From: Streptococcus hyointestinalis
GTDB lineage: Bacteria > Bacillota > Bacilli > Lactobacillales > Streptococcaceae
DNA length: 64,000 bases
Reading direction: 5' to 3'
Assembly (NCBI RefSeq): GCF_900459405.1
Contig: NZ_UHFN01000007.1
Span: 1,612,001-1,676,000, forward strand
Below, one piece after another: positions 18,073 through 27,551 of this stretch; position 1 is the first letter of the stretch; each line of letters begins with the position of its first letter. The position numbers were made by a program, and so were the translations under genes. The notes under the pieces were generated by a model. It ran no database searches, was not told where the DNA came from, and was given only the letters and a program-made list of their open reading frames with translations.

Positions 18073-18141
18073 AGGCTGTTTTTTGACCGCAAAAAGCAAA
18101 ATGTTTACTTTTTAGACGTAGATTTTCCCAAAAAGTTAGTC

Positions 18142-18169
18142 TATAATTATATTGTAGTCATAATACAAT
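18142..18169 (+). promoter_or_regulatory. -10 element and inverted-repeat operator candidate
   Basis: TATAAT at 18142-18147 has only a weak -35 upstream. It is followed by an inverted repeat ATTGTA (18151-18156)/TACAAT (18164-18169) around the expected transcription start, where a repressor could act. The binding protein is unknown. Confidence 0.5.
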
Positions 18170-18239
18170 AAGTCATATTAGAAAGAGGTCAACCATACTC
18201 AAACTTTGGTATCAACAAGTAGGACAGGCACTTAGGAGC

Positions 18240-19127
18240 TTGAAAAAAGAGCTCTATCCGCTTGCTTACGGCAACCTATTAGCACTTACGCTAAGGATAG
18301 CGGGATTAGCTCTGCTCTACAGCGGTGTTTTAAGCATTGTTTTTCAAAATGAAGTTAGCTGGTTTTTAAAGCTAGCGCCTATTATCGGTGGGATTTTATT
18401 GACCGCTATCAGTAAAACCTTACTTTGGCTAAGCCAATCCTCAAGGCTAGCCAAGCACTTTATGTCCGCCATTGATTTTTTATCTGTCAGTTTTTCAAGT
18501 GCTTTTTTTGCGGTCGTTTTGGGGCATTTTTACCTTGGTTTGCCGACCATCAGCGCAGACGGGCTTCTTAGCCTAAAGACTTTGTGTATCGGAGCGCTTT
18601 TAGGAAATCTCATCTACCTCGCCTTTTTAAAAGGCATTGTCGCTAATGATAGTCACAAACGTATCACGCTCTACTGCTGTCTAGCTCTACTGCCTTATCG
18701 CCTCTTGGCTAGTCTCGCACCAAGCCAAAAACAACTGCACACCGTTTTGGTAGCTAGTGGTAGCAGCCTTATCTTTTTAGCTATCTTTGCTTCTTTTTAT
18801 ATCGGTGATATGACATCAAAATTTATCCCCAAAACCTTCAACGTCTACTTTCTTGCCATGCTCTTTTTCATCTTCTTGATTCATGTATTTTTAGATTTTA
18901 TCATCTCGCAACTGCGACTTGAGGATAAGAGCACGCAAGAAAACTTTGTCAAATTTTTCATGACTTGGGGAATGGCAGTCACCATGCTGATTTTCTATCT
19001 GTTTGATTGGAAACTTCTCCTTGGTGGCAATGAAAGCTGGGATATAGCCACACGAAACAGTGTGCTATGGGCATTTACCATCTATCATTTGATAACTAGT
19101 GTCAAGGACATCACCATTAACTTCTAG
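18240..19127 (+). CDS. Polytopic membrane protein of unknown function
   Basis: The frame gives 295 residues from TTG 18240, with seven or eight hydrophobic segments between about residues 12 and 290, and no motif that identifies a family. TTG 18240 has AGGAG only one base before it, so it is a poor start. The same frame is open back to ATA 18195, which has AGAGG at an ideal six-base spacing; with it the protein would begin LKLWYQQVGQALRS. Either ATA is used or a former ATG was lost by a G-to-A change. The stop overlaps the convergent YkgJ gene. It is just downstream of the IS30 pair. Confidence 0.65.
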   Translation: MKKELYPLAYGNLLALTLRIAGLALLYSGVLSIVFQNEVSWFLKLAPIIGGILLTAISKTLLWLSQSSRLAKHFMSAIDFLSVSFSSAFFAVVLGHFYLGLPTISADGLLSLKTLCIGALLGNLIYLAFLKGIVANDSHKRITLYCCLALLPYRLLASLAPSQKQLHTVLVASGSSLIFLAIFASFYIGDMTSKFIPKTFNVYFLAMLFFIFLIHVFLDFIISQLRLEDKSTQENFVKFFMTWGMAVTMLIFYLFDWKLLLGGNESWDIATRNSVLWAFTIYHLITSVKDITINF

Positions 19128-19624
19128 CTAAGTCTGGCTCGCAATTTTTCTACAAAAAGATAAGCCGCTGGGCAAAAAAGCGTGTTTTTAATGGTTAGAT
19201 TGTTAATCTGATAGATTTTCTTGCGATCAGTATGCGGAAACTCCCTACAGGCTTTGGGGCGCACATCATAAATGCTACACAGATTGTCCTCACCAAGAAA
19301 AGGACAGGGCATAGTCTTGAAAATCTTGTCTCCATCTTCGTCAACCTTTAAAAAAGCCTCCTCAAAAGCCCCCAGCTTCATCCGAAAATGCTTTGCGATA
19401 CGCTGTATATCCGCTTCTGTAAACAAAGGTCCCAAGGTCTTACAGCAATTGGCACAGGCTGTGCAGTCAATCTCAGCAAAGACTTCTTGGTGCACTTCTT
19501 GGACAATTTTATCCAGATTTTTAGGCGCTTTTTTCTTGAGCGTGGCTAAAAATTTACGGTGCTCTCCTTGTTTTTGCTGGGCGAGTTCTTTGTAGCGTTC
19601 GATATCAAGACTTGTTTGTGACAT
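19124..19624 (-). CDS. YkgJ-family cysteine-cluster protein
   Basis: The protein has 166 residues from ATG 19624, preceded by AGAGGAAGAAG. Eight cysteines fall in the UPF0153/YkgJ pattern: CTACANCC near 54, MPCPFLGEDNLCSIYDVRPKACREFPH near 107 and a late C near 150. The family is thought to bind a metal or iron-sulfur cluster; its role is unknown. Its stop overlaps that of the convergent membrane protein. It has no visible operon partner. Confidence 0.88.
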   Translation of the reverse strand: MSQTSLDIERYKELAQQKQGEHRKFLATLKKKAPKNLDKIVQEVHQEVFAEIDCTACANCCKTLGPLFTEADIQRIAKHFRMKLGAFEEAFLKVDEDGDKIFKTMPCPFLGEDNLCSIYDVRPKACREFPHTDRKKIYQINNLTIKNTLFCPAAYLFVEKLRARLS

Positions 19625-19650
19625 CTTCTTCCTCTCTTTATATAACAAGC

Positions 19651-19672
19651 AAAAACCGCCTCAAGGCGGTTT
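19651..19672 (-). terminator. Intrinsic terminator of the amino-acid binding protein gene
   Basis: AAACCGCC and GGCGGTTT form an eight-base-pair stem with a TCAA loop three bases after the stop, with T residues following on the minus strand. Confidence 0.9.
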
Positions 19673-19674
19673 TA

Positions 19675-20493
19675 TTAGTCACTAATAGACTGTTCGTAGG
19701 CTTCTTTGACATATTCTTCAATCTTGCCAGAGTCTTTTAGTTGTTTGATGATTTTATTGATTTTATTTTTAAGGGCTGTGCTACCTTTTGGCATAGCAAT
19801 AGCGTAAGAGTCTGAATCACCTGACTTCAAGGTTACTTTTTCAGCAATCGTCAAATCGCTATTTTTCTCAACATAACCTTTAGCGATTGGCTCTTCAAAA
19901 ACGACAGCGTCTACTTTACCGCTCTTAAGTTCACTAATGATTTCACTGTTTTGAGTAAGCGTCAGCACTTTAGCACCTTTTAGTTGTTCCTCAGCGACAG
20001 ACTCTTGGATGGTACCTTTTTGAACAGCGACTTGCTTGTTTTTAAATGAACTTGTTGATGTATATTTATCAGCATCAGACTTTCTCACAAGCACCACGTT
20101 GACAGACTCGTAGTAGCTATCTGAAAAATCATACACTTTTTGACGTTCTTTGGTTGCTGAAATACCAGCGATAGCAATATCGGCTTTACCAGATTGTACA
20201 CTGGCTAGGACGTTATCAAAAGACATAGAAGAAATTTTGACCTTAACGCCAAGCTCCTTACCGATAACCTTGGCAATGTCAATATCAGCTCCGACAACAG
20301 TGTCTTTTCCGTTAACAAGTGTCTTGAACTCAAAAGGCGCAAACTCAGGGTTGGTCGCTACTGTCAAAGTCCCCTTATCTTCGATTTTTTTGAGCGAGTT
20401 GTCCTCTGAACTTGACGACGATGAGCCACAAGCGACTAAGGCAGTGGCTGAAAAAGCGAGCAAAGCTCCAGCTACAAGGTGTTTCCATTTCAT
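19675..20493 (-). CDS. Amino-acid ABC transporter substrate-binding lipoprotein
   Basis: The 272-residue protein has a lipoprotein signal peptide ending ATALVACGSS (lipidated Cys near 22) and a serine-rich linker. It belongs to SBP family 3, with GTLTVATNPEFAPFEF near 40, GADIDIAKVIGKELGVK near 68 and DAVVFEEPIAKGY near 195. It binds a polar amino acid or related solute outside the membrane. No permease or ATPase gene is adjacent, so it must use transporter parts encoded elsewhere or act as an extra receptor. The ligand cannot be read from sequence. Confidence 0.9.
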   Translation of the reverse strand: MKWKHLVAGALLAFSATALVACGSSSSSSEDNSLKKIEDKGTLTVATNPEFAPFEFKTLVNGKDTVVGADIDIAKVIGKELGVKVKISSMSFDNVLASVQSGKADIAIAGISATKERQKVYDFSDSYYESVNVVLVRKSDADKYTSTSSFKNKQVAVQKGTIQESVAEEQLKGAKVLTLTQNSEIISELKSGKVDAVVFEEPIAKGYVEKNSDLTIAEKVTLKSGDSDSYAIAMPKGSTALKNKINKIIKQLKDSGKIEEYVKEAYEQSISD

Positions 20494-20536
20494 AAGCGTA
20501 TTCTCTTTTCTTTTAGTTATTTTTAAGTATGTTACT

Positions 20537-20565
20537 ATTCTATTTTATATTTATTCATTTGTCAA
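20537..20565 (-). promoter_or_regulatory. Sigma-A promoter of the binding-protein gene
   Basis: On the minus strand TTGACA and TAGAAT are separated by 17 bases, about 45 bases upstream of the start. Confidence 0.85.
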
Positions 20566-20604
20566 GGATTTATATGGAAAAATATCCAAATTTTATTTCA
20601 CCAT

Positions 20605-20635
20605 CAAAAAAAGAGACCAGTTGGTCTCCTTTTTC
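20605..20635 (-). terminator. Displaced bidirectional terminator, originally malP's
   Basis: GAGACCA and TGGTCTC form a stem with T runs on both strands. The ISL3 insertion used CCTTTTTC inside its T tract as target. Before insertion this hairpin lay about 15 bases beyond the malP stop; it is now 3 kb away. Confidence 0.85.
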
Positions 20636-20708
20636 GGCTCTATAATATCTGTAGTGGGTAACGCCACCTCAGAGGGTATAGGGCTTTTTGAGTGTAGAAA
20701 AAACATAC

Positions 20709-20915
20709 TAAGATTAGTAGTGAGGAAATCTCCGACGGGAGAGAGTACTCACTACTTTTTCTTTATGTTAAAGTAGAGGTGTCTTGTTAAGTCGAGAACT
20801 CTTTTGACGCTAGACGTCGCATCAAAAACTGGCAAGACACCTGTTTTAGGAAGAATGTTATCAAAGTATGTGGGACGCCAGACGTCAAGTATTGAAAATG
20901 ACATCACTAAAACAA
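20709..20915 (+). ncRNA. Candidate IS110 bridge RNA, element A
   Basis: Three consecutive stem-loops precede the recombinase gene. The first is AGTAGTGAG (20716-20724) with CTCACTACT (20748-20756). The second is AGGTGTCTTG (20777-20786) with CAAGACACCT (20833-20842), with an inner stem TTTTGA/TCAAAA and unpaired strands between. The third is TGTTTTAG (20842-20849) with CTAAAACA (20906-20913). A 5' hairpin followed by two hairpins with internal loops is the bridge-RNA layout reported for IS110. Guide matches to the flanks could not be confirmed by eye. Confidence 0.65.
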
Positions 20916-20942
20916 GGAATTTCAAGACAAAGAGGTAATATC

Positions 20943-22145
20943 ATGCGTTCAGTTTTCGGGATTGATGTGAGTAAGGCAAGTTCAGAAGTGGCTATTCTAG
21001 TCAATGGCGAGAAGGTTCATAGCTACACCATGGCCAATGATGCCATTGGCTTTTCTCGGCTACTTGGTGATTTGAAAACCGTCCACAAGCCAGAAATCAT
21101 CTTTGAAGCAACAGGCGTCTATTCTCGTCGTCTTAAAGCTTTTCTGGATGAACATAGCTACGCTTATACGCGACTCAATCCCTTAGAAGCCAAGAAGCAA
21201 CTGGATAGCTTGCGTGTGCGAAAAACAGATCAAATTGACGCTGAAAAACTGGCTCAGTCTCAGTCTGTACTGAATCGTAAACCGACGTATGTCCAAGAAG
21301 AAGTATATCAAAACTTGCGGGATCTCAGCCGTTTCTATCAGAACTTAACAGAGGACATCGTTCGAGCTAAAAACCGCCTGCACAAGGTCTTACAGGTCAC
21401 TTTCCCAGAGTTGGAGACTATCTTATCAACACCAACTGGGGAACAATACTGGAACCTAGTCATAGATTTTCCTTGCAAGGACTTCGTGCTTGAGTTAAGC
21501 AAGGATGAACTCTCAGAGAGCATCCGTCAGTCCACTTCAAAACGTATTTCGGACAAGCGTGTGGCGTACTTAGCTGAGAAGCTGATAGCACTAGCTAATC
21601 AATCTTATTGTGCCGTCAAGAAAACCTCTCCAATACTAGAAGAGGTGCGTTACTATGGAAAAGAATTGCTTCGGCTTTCTGAACAGAGACAAACTGTTCT
21701 AGACCAAATGGTGGAGCTAGCTCAGCCATTACCTGAATATGACATTCTGCTCTCTATTCCTGGAATAGCTGAGACTACTGCAACAAGTATTATTGGTGAA
21801 CTGGGAAATATTCGCCGTTTTCAGTCTGCCAATCAAATCAATGCCTTTATCGGTATTGATCTGAGACACTATGAATCTGGCAACTTCCTCGCTAAGGAAC
21901 ACATTACCAAGCGTGGCAATCCCTACGCTAGAAAGATTCTGTTCAAATGCATTCACAATATCGCTTCAGCCAGTCATACCAACCCTTGCCATATCGCAGA
22001 CTTTTATGAGAAACGAAAAAGGCAATCGCAAACGACTTCAACCAAGCCACACACGATTGCCTCCATACACCGTCTCATTCGGACAATGTATTACCTCATT
22101 ACGCATAACAAACTTTATGATTACACTTTAACCCAAAATCAGTAA
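20943..22145 (+). CDS. IS110-family DEDD recombinase (transposase), element A
   Basis: The protein has 400 residues from ATG 20943, preceded by AGAGGTAATATC; the open frame further upstream lies in the structured RNA. The RuvC-like N-terminal domain has GIDVSKASSEVAI near 6, IIFEATGVYSRRL near 55 and the acidic pair in KTDQIDAEKLAQ near 95. The C-terminal Tnp20 domain has LLSIPGIAETTATSIIGELG near 275 with the conserved serine region KRGNPYARK near 345. It is complete. Confidence 0.93.
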   Translation: MRSVFGIDVSKASSEVAILVNGEKVHSYTMANDAIGFSRLLGDLKTVHKPEIIFEATGVYSRRLKAFLDEHSYAYTRLNPLEAKKQLDSLRVRKTDQIDAEKLAQSQSVLNRKPTYVQEEVYQNLRDLSRFYQNLTEDIVRAKNRLHKVLQVTFPELETILSTPTGEQYWNLVIDFPCKDFVLELSKDELSESIRQSTSKRISDKRVAYLAEKLIALANQSYCAVKKTSPILEEVRYYGKELLRLSEQRQTVLDQMVELAQPLPEYDILLSIPGIAETTATSIIGELGNIRRFQSANQINAFIGIDLRHYESGNFLAKEHITKRGNPYARKILFKCIHNIASASHTNPCHIADFYEKRKRQSQTTSTKPHTIASIHRLIRTMYYLITHNKLYDYTLTQNQ

Positions 22146-22168
22146 AATTGTTTATGCACTATCATTGT

Positions 22169-22208
22169 AACACCTTATCAAAAAATTTCAACATAAGGTG
22201 TTGCTTTT
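22169..22208 (+). terminator. Terminator of the IS110 recombinase gene
   Basis: AACACCTTAT and ATAAGGTGTT form a ten-base-pair stem followed by GCTTTT, 24 bases after the stop. Confidence 0.85.
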
Positions 22209-22379
22209 GTATACACTTTTTTACACTAAACTTTAGTCCAAAATAAAATAATTTCCTTATTTTGACTACTGAACTCAAAATAGTATTCATCAAATGCCTT
22301 GAAAGGCTTGACAAATAGTAGAAAAAAGTCCCATAAGACTTATAATGAAAAGCGACTAAACCATCATTAGGAGGTACTT

Positions 22380-23636
22380 ATGGAACATATTAAGAATAGC
22401 ACAAAACTCATTGGAATCAAAGACTTAAACATCAAAATATCAATTGTTCTCAAACATCAGACTCACATCGAGATAAGAGCCGAGCTGGATTATCCCGCTC
22501 CAGCCTGTCCTCATTGTCAAGGAAAGATGATCAAATACGATTTTCAAAGACCTGCCACCATCCCAATCTTAGACGTCCAAGGCATGGCAACTGTCCTAAA
22601 ACTCAGAAAGCGGCGCTTTCAGTGTAAAGCGTGCCGTAGGGTTTCTGTCGCCAAAACTAGCCTGGTCAAGAAACATTGCCAAATCTCACAGCCTGTCTGG
22701 GCGAAAATCACTCAGCTCCTCATCGAAAAACAGACCAACACAGACATCGCAAGACGCCTCCACGTCTCTGTTTCTACCGTCCAGAGGCAGCTGAACGCTT
22801 TCACTTTTAAGGACAACTTTGAGACTTTACCAGAGGTCTTGAGCTGGGATGAATTCGCAAGAAACAAGGGGAAACTAGCTTTCATTGCGCAAGATTTTAA
22901 GACCAAGAAAATCATTGCTCTTCTTGAAAACAATCGCCAAACGACCATCAAAAACCACTTTTACAAGTATTCTAGACAGGCTAGGGAGAAGGTCAGAGTG
23001 GTCACAGTAGACATGTCGGGAGCCTACATTCCTATCATTGGGAAACTATTTCCAAAAGCTCAAATCGTCCTTGATCGTTTCCACATTGCGCAGCACCTTA
23101 GTCGAGCCATGATGACCACTCGCATTGCCATCATGAAGGCATTTAACAAGACATCTCTTCCTTACAGAGCCATGAAAAATCACTGGAGAATCCTGCAAAA
23201 AGACAGCAGAAAACTCTCCGACAAGGCTTTCTACTCCAGAACCTTTCGACAAACTCTGACACCTAGAGAAATTGTCCAGAAAACCTTAGCTTTTTCGCCC
23301 GAACTCCGCTATTATTATGAACTTTACCAGCTTTTGCTTTTCCATTTTCAAGAGAAGCGTGTCAAGGCTTTCTTTGGACTCATTCACGACAATTTGGGTA
23401 CTGTCAACGCAAGTTTTTCAAGAGTTTTTCGGACTTTTCTAAAGCACGAAACTTATATTACCAACGCTCTGAAGCAACCTTATTCCAATGCCAAACTGGA
23501 AGCCACTAACAAGCTTATTAAAGACATCAAACGACAAGCGTTTAGATTTCGTAACTTCAAGAACTTTAGAACCAAGATTCTCATCACTCTGAACATACAA
23601 AGAGAGAGAACGAAAATCGTTCTCTCTCGCACATAG
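22380..23636 (+). CDS. ISL3-family transposase, copy A
   Basis: The 418-residue protein has the N-terminal zinc finger of the family (CPHCQGKM near 41 and CKACRRV near 80), a helix-turn-helix near 118-135 and the DDE domain. Its visible motifs are LSWDEFARNKGK near 160, VTVDMSGAYIPI near 209 and the late acidic NAKLEATNKLIKDIKR near 380. AGGAGGTACTT precedes the start. The gene is intact although its 5' leader was split by the IS110 insertion. It is about 97% identical by eye to the copy at 60090. Confidence 0.93.
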   Translation: MEHIKNSTKLIGIKDLNIKISIVLKHQTHIEIRAELDYPAPACPHCQGKMIKYDFQRPATIPILDVQGMATVLKLRKRRFQCKACRRVSVAKTSLVKKHCQISQPVWAKITQLLIEKQTNTDIARRLHVSVSTVQRQLNAFTFKDNFETLPEVLSWDEFARNKGKLAFIAQDFKTKKIIALLENNRQTTIKNHFYKYSRQAREKVRVVTVDMSGAYIPIIGKLFPKAQIVLDRFHIAQHLSRAMMTTRIAIMKAFNKTSLPYRAMKNHWRILQKDSRKLSDKAFYSRTFRQTLTPREIVQKTLAFSPELRYYYELYQLLLFHFQEKRVKAFFGLIHDNLGTVNASFSRVFRTFLKHETYITNALKQPYSNAKLEATNKLIKDIKRQAFRFRNFKNFRTKILITLNIQRERTKIVLSRT

Positions 23637-23682
23637 CTTTTCATCACCCACTACAGTTGACAAAGAGCCCCTTTTTCTTATC

Positions 23683-25944
23683 TTAGTGGCTGTGCCAGAT
23701 GTCTTCGTTGTATTGCTCAATAGTGCGGTCTGATGAGAAGAAGCCAGCTTTTGCAATGTTGTGGATAACTTTTTTATTCCAGCTGTCTTGGTCTTCGTAG
23801 TCAGCAAAGACTTGTTCTTTCACTGCGATGTATTCTTTAAGATCAATCAAAGTCATGAACCAGTCTTTGTTGATAAGCTCATCACGAAGGCGATTGAGGC
23901 GTTCTTCATTTCCGACAGCTACCACTTGGTCACTTACGATAAAGTCAACAGCTTCCTTGATAGCTTCGTCACCTTCATAGTAGTCCTTAGAAACGTAGCC
24001 TTCTGTAGCGTAAAGGTCGATAATGGTATCAGAGTCTTTACCAAATGTGTAGATGTTTTCCTTACCAGCCAACTCTGCAATCTCAACGTTGGCACCATCC
24101 ATTGTACCAAGTGTGAGAGCACCATTTAGCATGAACTTCATGTTACCAGTTCCTGAAGCTTCTTTTGAAGCAAGTGAGATTTGCTCAGAAACATCAGTAG
24201 CAGGGATAAGGTGCTCAGCAACAGTGACGTTGTAGTTTTCAACTAAGTGTACGTTGAGGTATTGGTTTACTTCTGGGTCGTTGTTGATAAGCTCAGACAA
24301 ACACAAGATAAGGTGGATGATGTCTTGTGCGATGATGTAAGCAGGCGCTGCCTTACCACCAAAGATAACAGTGATTTTACGTTTTGGAAGGTTACCACGT
24401 TTGATTTCAAGGTATTTGTGGATGACGTAAAGAGCGTTCATTTGTTGACGTTTGTACTCATGGAAACGTTTAATTTGTGTATCAATGATAGAGTTTTCGT
24501 CAAGCTCAATGCCTTTGTTTTCTTTAAGGTAGCGTTTAAGCGCTAGCTTGTTGTTGTGTTTGATTTCAGCAAGTTTAGCATGAACTGCCTTGTCGTCTGC
24601 GTAGTCAAGCAATTTTTCAAGCTGAGTAGCGTCTTCAAGATAACCATCACCAATCAACTCTTTGAGGTAATCTGCCAAGTCTTGGTTGGCAAATTCGAGC
24701 CAACGACGGAAAGTGATACCGTTTGTTTTGTTGTTGAATTTTTCAGGATAGATATCGTAGAATGGCTTCAACTCAGAGTTTTTCAAGATTTCTGTGTGAA
24801 GTGCTGCTACCCCGTTGACACTTGTTGAGAAGTGGATGTCCATGTGTGCCATGTGGACACGATCATCTTCGTCAATGATTTGGACAGCTGGGTCGCTGTA
24901 TTTGCTGCGGATAAGTTCATCCAATTTTTCAATGATAGTGACAAGATGTGGAACCACTTCGTTGAGGTAAGCTACTGGCCATTTTTCAAGGGCTTCTGCT
25001 AGGATAGTGTGGTTTGTGTATCCAACCATGTTACTTACGATGTTAACAGCTTCGTCAAAGTCAATGCCATGTTTTTCAGTCAACAAGCGGATAAGCTCTG
25101 GAATGACCATTGATGGGTGTGTGTCGTTGATTTGGACATAAGCGTAGTCAGCAAGGTCATGAAGGTTTGAGCCACGTTCAAGCGCTTCGTCAATGAGCAA
25201 TTGCGCAGCATTTGATACCATGAAGTATTGTTGGTAGATACGGAGCAACTCACCGTTCTTGTCAGAATCATCTGGATACAAGAAGAGGGTCAAGTTTTTC
25301 TTGATTTCAGTCTTGTCAAAAGTGATACCGTCATGGATAAGACCGTAATCTAAACCGTCAATATCAAAGAGGTTGAGGTAGTTTTTAGTATCTTTGTGGT
25401 AGCCAAGGACATCAATGCGGTCAAGACGAGATTTCAATGTGAAGTCCTTGAATGGCACGTCGTAGCTAATGTCAGTTGGTACTAGCCAAGAGTCATTTTC
25501 AATCCAGTAGTTCGCTTCAGCTTCTTGTTCGTTGTGGCGGAATACTTGTTTGAAAAGCCCACAGTGATAGTTGAGTCCAACACCTTCACCGTTGATACCA
25601 AGTGTTGCCATAGAGTCGATGAAACATGAAGCTAAACGTCCAAGTCCACCGTTACCTAGTGATGGTTCTGGTTCAACATCTTCGATTTCAGCGATGGATT
25701 TGCCAGCAGCTTCGAGTTCTTTTTTGACATCTTTGTAAATGCCTAGGTTGATAAGGTTGTTAGACAATAATTTCCCAATCAAAAATTCAGCTGAGATGTA
25801 GTAGACTTTACGTTTTGCTGTATTTTTTCCTTTTTGACTAGCTAGTTCTTTGACGTAGTTCAATAAGCTCACGTAGATTTCTTCGTTGGTCATTTGAGCT
25901 AATTGATTGCCATTTTCTGCTACATAGTTACTAAAAGTTGTCAT
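23683..25944 (-). CDS. malP: Maltodextrin phosphorylase
   Basis: The 753-residue protein is a full-length alpha-glucan phosphorylase: [13 protein letters not shown] near 95, [13 protein letters not shown] near 270 and the pyridoxal-phosphate site [20 protein letters not shown] near 590. It splits alpha-1,4-glucans to glucose-1-phosphate. It follows malQ by nine bases with AGGAGAATATC as its ribosome site, so malQ-malP is one operon under the MalR-type operator upstream. Its own terminator has been moved 3 kb away by ISL3/IS110. As glgP is truncated in this strain, it is the only intact phosphorylase in the window. Confidence 0.95.
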   Translation of the reverse strand: MTTFSNYVAENGNQLAQMTNEEIYVSLLNYVKELASQKGKNTAKRKVYYISAEFLIGKLLSNNLINLGIYKDVKKELEAAGKSIAEIEDVEPEPSLGNGGLGRLASCFIDSMATLGINGEGVGLNYHCGLFKQVFRHNEQEAEANYWIENDSWLVPTDISYDVPFKDFTLKSRLDRIDVLGYHKDTKNYLNLFDIDGLDYGLIHDGITFDKTEIKKNLTLFLYPDDSDKNGELLRIYQQYFMVSNAAQLLIDEALERGSNLHDLADYAYVQINDTHPSMVIPELIRLLTEKHGIDFDEAVNIVSNMVGYTNHTILAEALEKWPVAYLNEVVPHLVTIIEKLDELIRSKYSDPAVQIIDEDDRVHMAHMDIHFSTSVNGVAALHTEILKNSELKPFYDIYPEKFNNKTNGITFRRWLEFANQDLADYLKELIGDGYLEDATQLEKLLDYADDKAVHAKLAEIKHNNKLALKRYLKENKGIELDENSIIDTQIKRFHEYKRQQMNALYVIHKYLEIKRGNLPKRKITVIFGGKAAPAYIIAQDIIHLILCLSELINNDPEVNQYLNVHLVENYNVTVAEHLIPATDVSEQISLASKEASGTGNMKFMLNGALTLGTMDGANVEIAELAGKENIYTFGKDSDTIIDLYATEGYVSKDYYEGDEAIKEAVDFIVSDQVVAVGNEERLNRLRDELINKDWFMTLIDLKEYIAVKEQVFADYEDQDSWNKKVIHNIAKAGFFSSDRTIEQYNEDIWHSH

Positions 25945-25953
25945 GATATTCTC

Positions 25954-27450
25954 CTATTTTCGTCCTCGATAATATACAGTTGTAATTTCTTTTAAGAAGT
26001 CTTTGCGTTCTTGTGTTAAATCTTCAGCAAGCATGCGCCATTGCCAGTTGCCTCCTAGGGTATTTGGCGTATTCATACGGCTGCTTGCTGGTTTATCAAG
26101 TAAGTCTTGCATACAAGTAATCGCAATACTACTTACAGATGAGTAGAGTGTGCGAAGCGCTGTTTCAACGATAGGCTCATCTGGCAAGCGACGCATGTAG
26201 TTTTCAGCGTAGGCTTGTTGTTCTTTGGTCAAACTGTCAAACCAACCATTGATGACTTCATTGTCATGCGTACCAGCGTAGGCTACGCTGTTTTCTGTGT
26301 AGAAATGTGGTAAGTCCTCACTAGAGCCGTCTGTATCAAAGAATCCAAACTCTAAAATCTTCATCCCTGGAAAGGCTGTGTCAGCAAGCAGTTGCTCAGC
26401 TTTTTCATCGATGTAACCAAGGTTTTCAGCGATGATTGGCAACTCTCCCAATTCTTTCTTAACAGCGTCAAACAGGGCACGTCCTGGACCTGGTTGCCAT
26501 GAACCGTCATTTGCAGTTTCGTAGTCGCCTCGGATTTCCCAGTAATCAGAGAAGCCTTTGAAGTGGTCGATACGAAGCACATCGTACATGGTCACGCCAG
26601 CCTTGATACGCTCAACCCACCAAGCGTAGTTAGTCTTTTGATGCTCACTCCAGTTGTAGATTGGGTTGCCCCAGAGTTGACCGTCATCACTAAACTCATC
26701 AGCAGGCACACCAGCAATCGCTGTTGGACGACGGTTTTCATCAAGCTTAAAGAGCTCAGGCATGGTCCAAACTTCTACACTGTCAGCTGATACGTAGATT
26801 GGCATATCACCGATAATTTCGATACCTTTAGTGTTGGCATATTTTTTGAGTTGATACCATTGTTGATCAAAGAAGTATTGAACGACTTTGTGAAAGAGTA
26901 TCTTATCTTCAAGCTCCTTACGGTAAGTCGCAAGCGTTGCTGGGTCACGCTTGATGGCTTTGACATCGTCCCACTCGGTGAGTGCTTTATTGCCAAAGTG
27001 TTCTTTTAATGCCATGAACTCAGCGTAATCTGTTAACCAGCTAGCTTTTTTCTCGAATTGCGCTAAGCGCTCTTTGTTGCTTTTTTCTTGTAGGAAGGTT
27101 GTAACTGCTTTTTCTAGGATAGGACGGCGAGCAGTGTAGATACGTTCGTAGTCCACTTGCTCTGGGTCGTTTCCAAAATCAACAGTTGCATAGTCAGCCT
27201 CACGCAGATAACCTGCTGCAGCTAACAAATCAAAGTCAATAAAATGTGTGTTTCCTGCGATGGCAGAAAAAGATTGATAAGGGGAGTCTCCATAACTTGT
27301 CGTTGTCAGTGGCAAAATTTGCCAGTAAGTTTGGTCTGTTTCCTCTAAAAAATCGACAAAATCATAGGCAGATTTACCGAAAGTTCCCACACCAAATTGG
27401 TTTGGTAGAGAAGTGATATGCATTAGGACACCGCTTGCACGTTTTGCCAT
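25954..27450 (-). CDS. malQ: 4-alpha-glucanotransferase (amylomaltase)
   Basis: The 498-residue GH77 enzyme shows EIIGDMPIYVSADSVEVW near 210, the nucleophile region VLRIDHFKGFSDYW near 291, the acid/base region PIIAENLGYID near 340 and AYAGTHDNEVINGW near 395. It transfers maltosyl units between maltodextrins, releases glucose and makes longer chains for MalP. AAGGAGATTACAACT precedes the ATG. It is the first gene of malQP. Confidence 0.96.
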   Translation of the reverse strand: MAKRASGVLMHITSLPNQFGVGTFGKSAYDFVDFLEETDQTYWQILPLTTTSYGDSPYQSFSAIAGNTHFIDFDLLAAAGYLREADYATVDFGNDPEQVDYERIYTARRPILEKAVTTFLQEKSNKERLAQFEKKASWLTDYAEFMALKEHFGNKALTEWDDVKAIKRDPATLATYRKELEDKILFHKVVQYFFDQQWYQLKKYANTKGIEIIGDMPIYVSADSVEVWTMPELFKLDENRRPTAIAGVPADEFSDDGQLWGNPIYNWSEHQKTNYAWWVERIKAGVTMYDVLRIDHFKGFSDYWEIRGDYETANDGSWQPGPGRALFDAVKKELGELPIIAENLGYIDEKAEQLLADTAFPGMKILEFGFFDTDGSSEDLPHFYTENSVAYAGTHDNEVINGWFDSLTKEQQAYAENYMRRLPDEPIVETALRTLYSSVSSIAITCMQDLLDKPASSRMNTPNTLGGNWQWRMLAEDLTQERKDFLKEITTVYYRGRK

Positions 27451-27485
27451 AGTTGTAATCTCCTTGTGCTATTGTTTACATTTTT

Positions 27486-27514
27486 AGTTTAACGCAAGCG
27501 GTTGCATAAGTCAA
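27486..27514 (-). promoter_or_regulatory. malQP promoter with MalR/CcpA-type operator in the spacer
   Basis: On the minus strand TTGACT and TAAACT are separated by exactly 17 bases, and the spacer is almost entirely the operator-like sequence TGCAACCGCTTGCG. A LacI-family protein bound here would block RNA polymerase directly. The IS30 copy begins 37 bases upstream. Confidence 0.85.
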
Positions 27515-27551
27515 GTATTTTTTGGCAAAAAATTCAAAAAATAGTCTTTTC

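Larger units (their letters stand above)
20694..22323 (+). mobile_element. IS110-family element A nested in ISL3 (ends approximate)
   Basis: The added segment relative to the intact ISL3 copy starts in GTAGAAAAAA near 20694 and ends in a second GTAGAAAAAA near 22314. This makes the precise borders ambiguous by about ten bases. It holds a structured non-coding 5' region, a DEDD recombinase gene and a terminator. A TTGACA at 22307-22312 points out of the right end, as expected for IS110 elements that build a promoter on circularisation. Confidence 0.8.
20636..23669 (+). mobile_element. ISL3-family element copy A, interrupted by an IS110 element
   Basis: Left end GGCTCTATAATATCTGTAGT and right end (reverse) GGCTCTTTGTCAACTGTAGT form the terminal inverted repeats. 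A perfect 8-base duplication CCTTTTTC flanks the unit (20628-20635 and 23670-23677). Comparison with the intact copy at 59969-61379 shows that about 1.6 kb has been added between the left end and the transposase gene. That addition is the IS110-family element. Confidence 0.93.

Noticed and set aside
20843-20885. Guide match of element A's RNA (TGGGAC) to its right flank GTCCCA
   Set aside because: Six bases only, in a loop whose position does not correspond to the target guides of B and C; likely chance.
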